In this document: piece after piece, positions 8,518 to 9,600 of the stretch
Numbering within the stretch: the stretch's first letter is position 1
Layout: every line of letters starts with the position of its first letter
From: Spirochaetales bacterium
GTDB taxonomy: Bacteria; Spirochaetota; Spirochaetia; SZUA-6; DRHE01
NCBI GenBank assembly: GCA_023136785.1
Contig: JAGLQP010000041.1
Span: 1-9,600 of the forward strand
Length of the DNA: 9,600 nt
Direction: 5' to 3'
Translations under genes and position numbers: made by a program
The notes under the pieces: generated by a model
What the model was told of the DNA's origin: nothing
The model's database searches: none
What the model saw: only the letters and a program-made list of their open reading frames with translations

Positions 8518-8546
8518 TTGACCGTCCACGGGGGAACTACTAACGT
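8518..8546 (+). promoter_or_regulatory. Weak internal promoter candidate before the Mth938-family gene
   Basis: TTGACC (8518-8523) is a 5 of 6 match to the -35 consensus and is followed after 17 bases by TAACGT (8541-8546), only 3 of 6 for a -10. The 60-base gap after addA is the longest in the rightward run, so the small gene could have its own transcript. The match is too weak to be sure. Confidence 0.2.
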
Positions 8547-8558
8547 AATAAACACAGC

Positions 8559-8564
8559 GAGGTG
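8559..8564 (+). promoter_or_regulatory. Ribosome binding site deciding the start of the Mth938-family gene
   Basis: GAGGTG lies 4 bases before ATG 8569. It selects this ATG over an in-frame TTG at 8518, which has no such site and would add 17 residues unlike the family. Confidence 0.65.
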
Positions 8565-8568
8565 CCCT

Positions 8569-8907
8569 ATGATCGACTCCTATTCATTCGGAAGCGTGAC
8601 GGTGAACGGAAAGAGCTACAACTCGGATGTTATTATCTACCCGGATCGGGTGAATGCATCCTGGTGGCGCAAGCAAGGGCACAATTTGTGCCTCGAGGAT
8701 CTGGAAGAGGTACTACGATACAAGCCCGAGGTACTGGTCATCGGTCAGGGAAAACCCGGACTGATGAAGGTGAAGGCCGCCCTTGTCGACCGATTGCATC
8801 AGGAGGGAATCGAGGTGGTTACCGGATCCACTGAAAGTGCGATCCGTGCCTACAACGAGCTGTGCTCGAAGAAAAAAGTAGTGGCTGCGCTGCATCTGAC
8901 CTGCTGA
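8569..8907 (+). CDS. Mth938-like domain protein (DUF498/COG1504 family)
   Basis: This is a 112-residue cytosolic protein of the Mth938 family, related by fold to mitochondrial complex I assembly factor NDUFAF3. Its bacterial function is not established. The whole protein is one domain. IDSYSFGSVTVNGKSY (2-17) opens it, then SDVIIYPDRV (19-28) and WWRKQGH (32-38), the glycine-bearing strand-loop EVLVIGQGKPG (54-64), and the characteristic ending VVAALHLTC (104-112). The length agrees with the usual 110-125 residues. The ATG is chosen from the GAGGTG site and from where the family similarity begins. It follows addA on the same strand after 60 bases and may be co-transcribed, though nothing links it to DNA repair. 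It converges on the PEBP gene with 79 bases between the two stop codons, a stretch where I see no convincing terminator. Confidence 0.9.
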   Translation: MIDSYSFGSVTVNGKSYNSDVIIYPDRVNASWWRKQGHNLCLEDLEEVLRYKPEVLVIGQGKPGLMKVKAALVDRLHQEGIEVVTGSTESAIRAYNELCSKKKVVAALHLTC

Positions 8908-8986
8908 ATAGGCCACCTGAGGGCGGGGCAGAGCGAACAGGCTGACCCTTGCAGCGCGGGAAACCTTTCAGAGCAAAACCGTGCGC

Positions 8987-9451
8987 TCAGGCTCTTCCGT
9001 AGACTCCGTGCAGCTCCGCCTGTTCTAAAACGTGGCCTTCGATTTCTTTCATTACCGCCTTTTTCGTTAATCCTGATTCGACGGAAAGCTCTGCGTCCAG
9101 GGCATAGAGCCTGAAGAAGTATCTGTGGGGTTTTCCTCTGGGCGGACAGGGTCCTCCGTAGCCGATCCGGCCGAAATCGTTGCTGCCCTGAAGCGTACCG
9201 TTTTCCAGCTTCTCTGTAGCAGGGATCGCTTCTGCAAGTCGATCGGAATCGGCGGGGATGCGGTAGATGACCCAGTGCACCCAAGTACCCATCGGGGCGT
9301 CCGGATCATCACAAACCAGAGCAAAACTCTTCGTTCCCGGCGGTGCATTTTCCCAACGCAGCGGCGGGGAAATATCCCGCCCATCGCAGGTATAGACTCG
9401 AGAGATCGTGCTCCCCGCCTCGATCGTCGAACTTTTCAATCTGAGCGCCAT
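8987..9451 (-). CDS. YbhB/YbcL-type phosphatidylethanolamine-binding protein (PEBP) family
   Basis: This is a 154-residue cytosolic member of the PEBP / Raf-kinase-inhibitor-like family, which has a small anion-binding pocket. Bacterial members have no agreed biochemical role. Motifs are YTCDGRDISPPL (20-31), DDPDAP (48-53) with WVHW (57-60), YGGPCPP (98-104), HRY (109-111), LYALDA (115-120) and the terminal HGVYGR. Together they form the conserved pocket, with the Asp and His residues expected of the family. No signal peptide is seen. The ATG at 9451 is firmly set by a ten-base ribosome binding site 7 bases upstream. The 5' leader carries an unusual repeat arrangement that could control translation. 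The gene is separate from the rightward operon and oriented against it. Confidence 0.95.
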   Translation of the reverse strand: MALRLKSSTIEAGSTISRVYTCDGRDISPPLRWENAPPGTKSFALVCDDPDAPMGTWVHWVIYRIPADSDRLAEAIPATEKLENGTLQGSNDFGRIGYGGPCPPRGKPHRYFFRLYALDAELSVESGLTKKAVMKEIEGHVLEQAELHGVYGRA

Positions 9452-9453
9452 AT

Positions 9454-9512
9454 CCTCTTCACCTCCTTCGGCATCTGATTACAAGGTGAAAGCTGTACAG
9501 CCCCTTCACCTC
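9454..9512 (-). promoter_or_regulatory. Leader with mutually exclusive pairings around the PEBP ribosome binding site
   Basis: Reading the minus strand, segment A is GAGGTGAAGGGG (9512-9501), segment B is TTCACCTT (9490-9483) and segment C is GAGGTGAAGAGG (9465-9454). A and C are identical at 11 of 12 bases, and C contains most of the ribosome binding site. B contains TTCACCT, the exact complement of AGGTGAA in both A and C. A with B can form about 10 pairs, two of them G-U, around a loop that includes the palindrome GCTGTACAGC (9492-9501). B with C can form about 9 pairs and would bury the ribosome binding site. The geometry resembles an anti-sequestrator, sequestrator and binding-site switch. 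It could instead be a DNA operator dyad. No known riboswitch class is recognised. Confidence 0.4.
9459..9468 (-). promoter_or_regulatory. Near-ideal ribosome binding site of the PEBP gene
   Basis: On the minus strand AAGGAGGTGA is complementary over ten bases to the usual 16S rRNA 3' end, and it lies 7 bases before ATG 9451. It is far stronger than any other site in the window. It overlaps one arm of the possible leader switch. Confidence 0.85.
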
Positions 9513-9530
9513 ACAGTCCATACTTCCATG

Positions 9531-9536
9531 ATAATA
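9531..9536 (-). promoter_or_regulatory. Possible -10 element for the PEBP gene
   Basis: TATTAT on the minus strand matches the -10 consensus at 5 of 6 positions and would start transcription near 9524, just upstream of the leader repeats. No good -35 box lies at normal spacing; the best is TTGCAT with only a 13-base spacer. The call is therefore weak. Confidence 0.25.
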
Positions 9537-9569
9537 CACTCAAGAGGGAATGCAATAGTGGTTGTCCCG

Positions 9570-9589
9570 AATCAATAAATATGTTGATT
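9570..9589. repeat. AT-rich inverted repeat upstream of the PEBP gene
   Basis: AATCAA (9570-9575) and TTGATT (9584-9589) are perfect inverted copies around 8 AT-rich bases. They lie about 120 bases upstream of the PEBP start and close to the window edge. An operator for this gene or for a gene beyond the window is possible, but chance is also plausible at this length. Confidence 0.25.
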
Positions 9590-9600
9590 GGCCTAGATGT

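Noticed and set aside
8954..8986. GCGC-flanked imperfect inverted repeat between the convergent Mth938 and PEBP genes, considered as a terminator
   Set aside because: The stem is only about four good pairs before mismatches, and there is no T-run on either strand.
9125..9478. 117-codon plus-strand frame opposite the PEBP gene
   Set aside because: The minus-strand PEBP motifs and strong ribosome binding site explain the region. The plus-strand translation is basic and low in recognisable structure.

Overview
The window is a bacterial chromosomal segment of moderate GC content, dense with housekeeping genes. I see no mobile elements, CRISPR arrays, tRNA or rRNA genes. A spirochaete host is my best guess. 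The Era P-loop reads GRPSCGKS rather than the usual GxPNVGKS, FMN transferase is encoded as a short lipoprotein like the treponemal enzyme, and the AddB-type protein is short and lacks a Walker A motif. This assignment is inference from family knowledge, not a database result.

Left part: the window opens inside the C-terminal third of a 5'-methylthioadenosine phosphorylase gene (+). It converges, with an 11-base gap, on apbE (-), which encodes a lipoprotein FAD:protein FMN transferase. A short divergent control region (about 1350-1564) separates apbE from era and holds a good sigma-70-like promoter for the rightward genes.

Centre: era (ribosome-assembly GTPase), an AddB-type nuclease gene, an AddA-type helicase-nuclease gene and a small Mth938-family gene all read rightward. 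The gaps are 13, 4 and 60 bases, with no visible terminator between them. The AddB/AddA pair fills two thirds of the window and should form a heterodimeric double-strand-break resection enzyme. Both subunits keep a RecB-type nuclease site, AddB keeps the four cysteines expected for an iron-sulfur cluster, and only AddA keeps ATPase motifs.

Right part: a PEBP/YbhB-type gene (-) converges on the Mth938 gene. Its start has an almost ideal ribosome binding site. Its 5' leader contains an upstream near-copy of that site and one complementary segment that could pair with either copy, so it is a candidate translational switch. Nothing here clearly amounts to a new multi-gene system. The most unusual features are this leader, the overlap of the apparent era start codon with a promoter -35 element, and the reduced AddAB pair.
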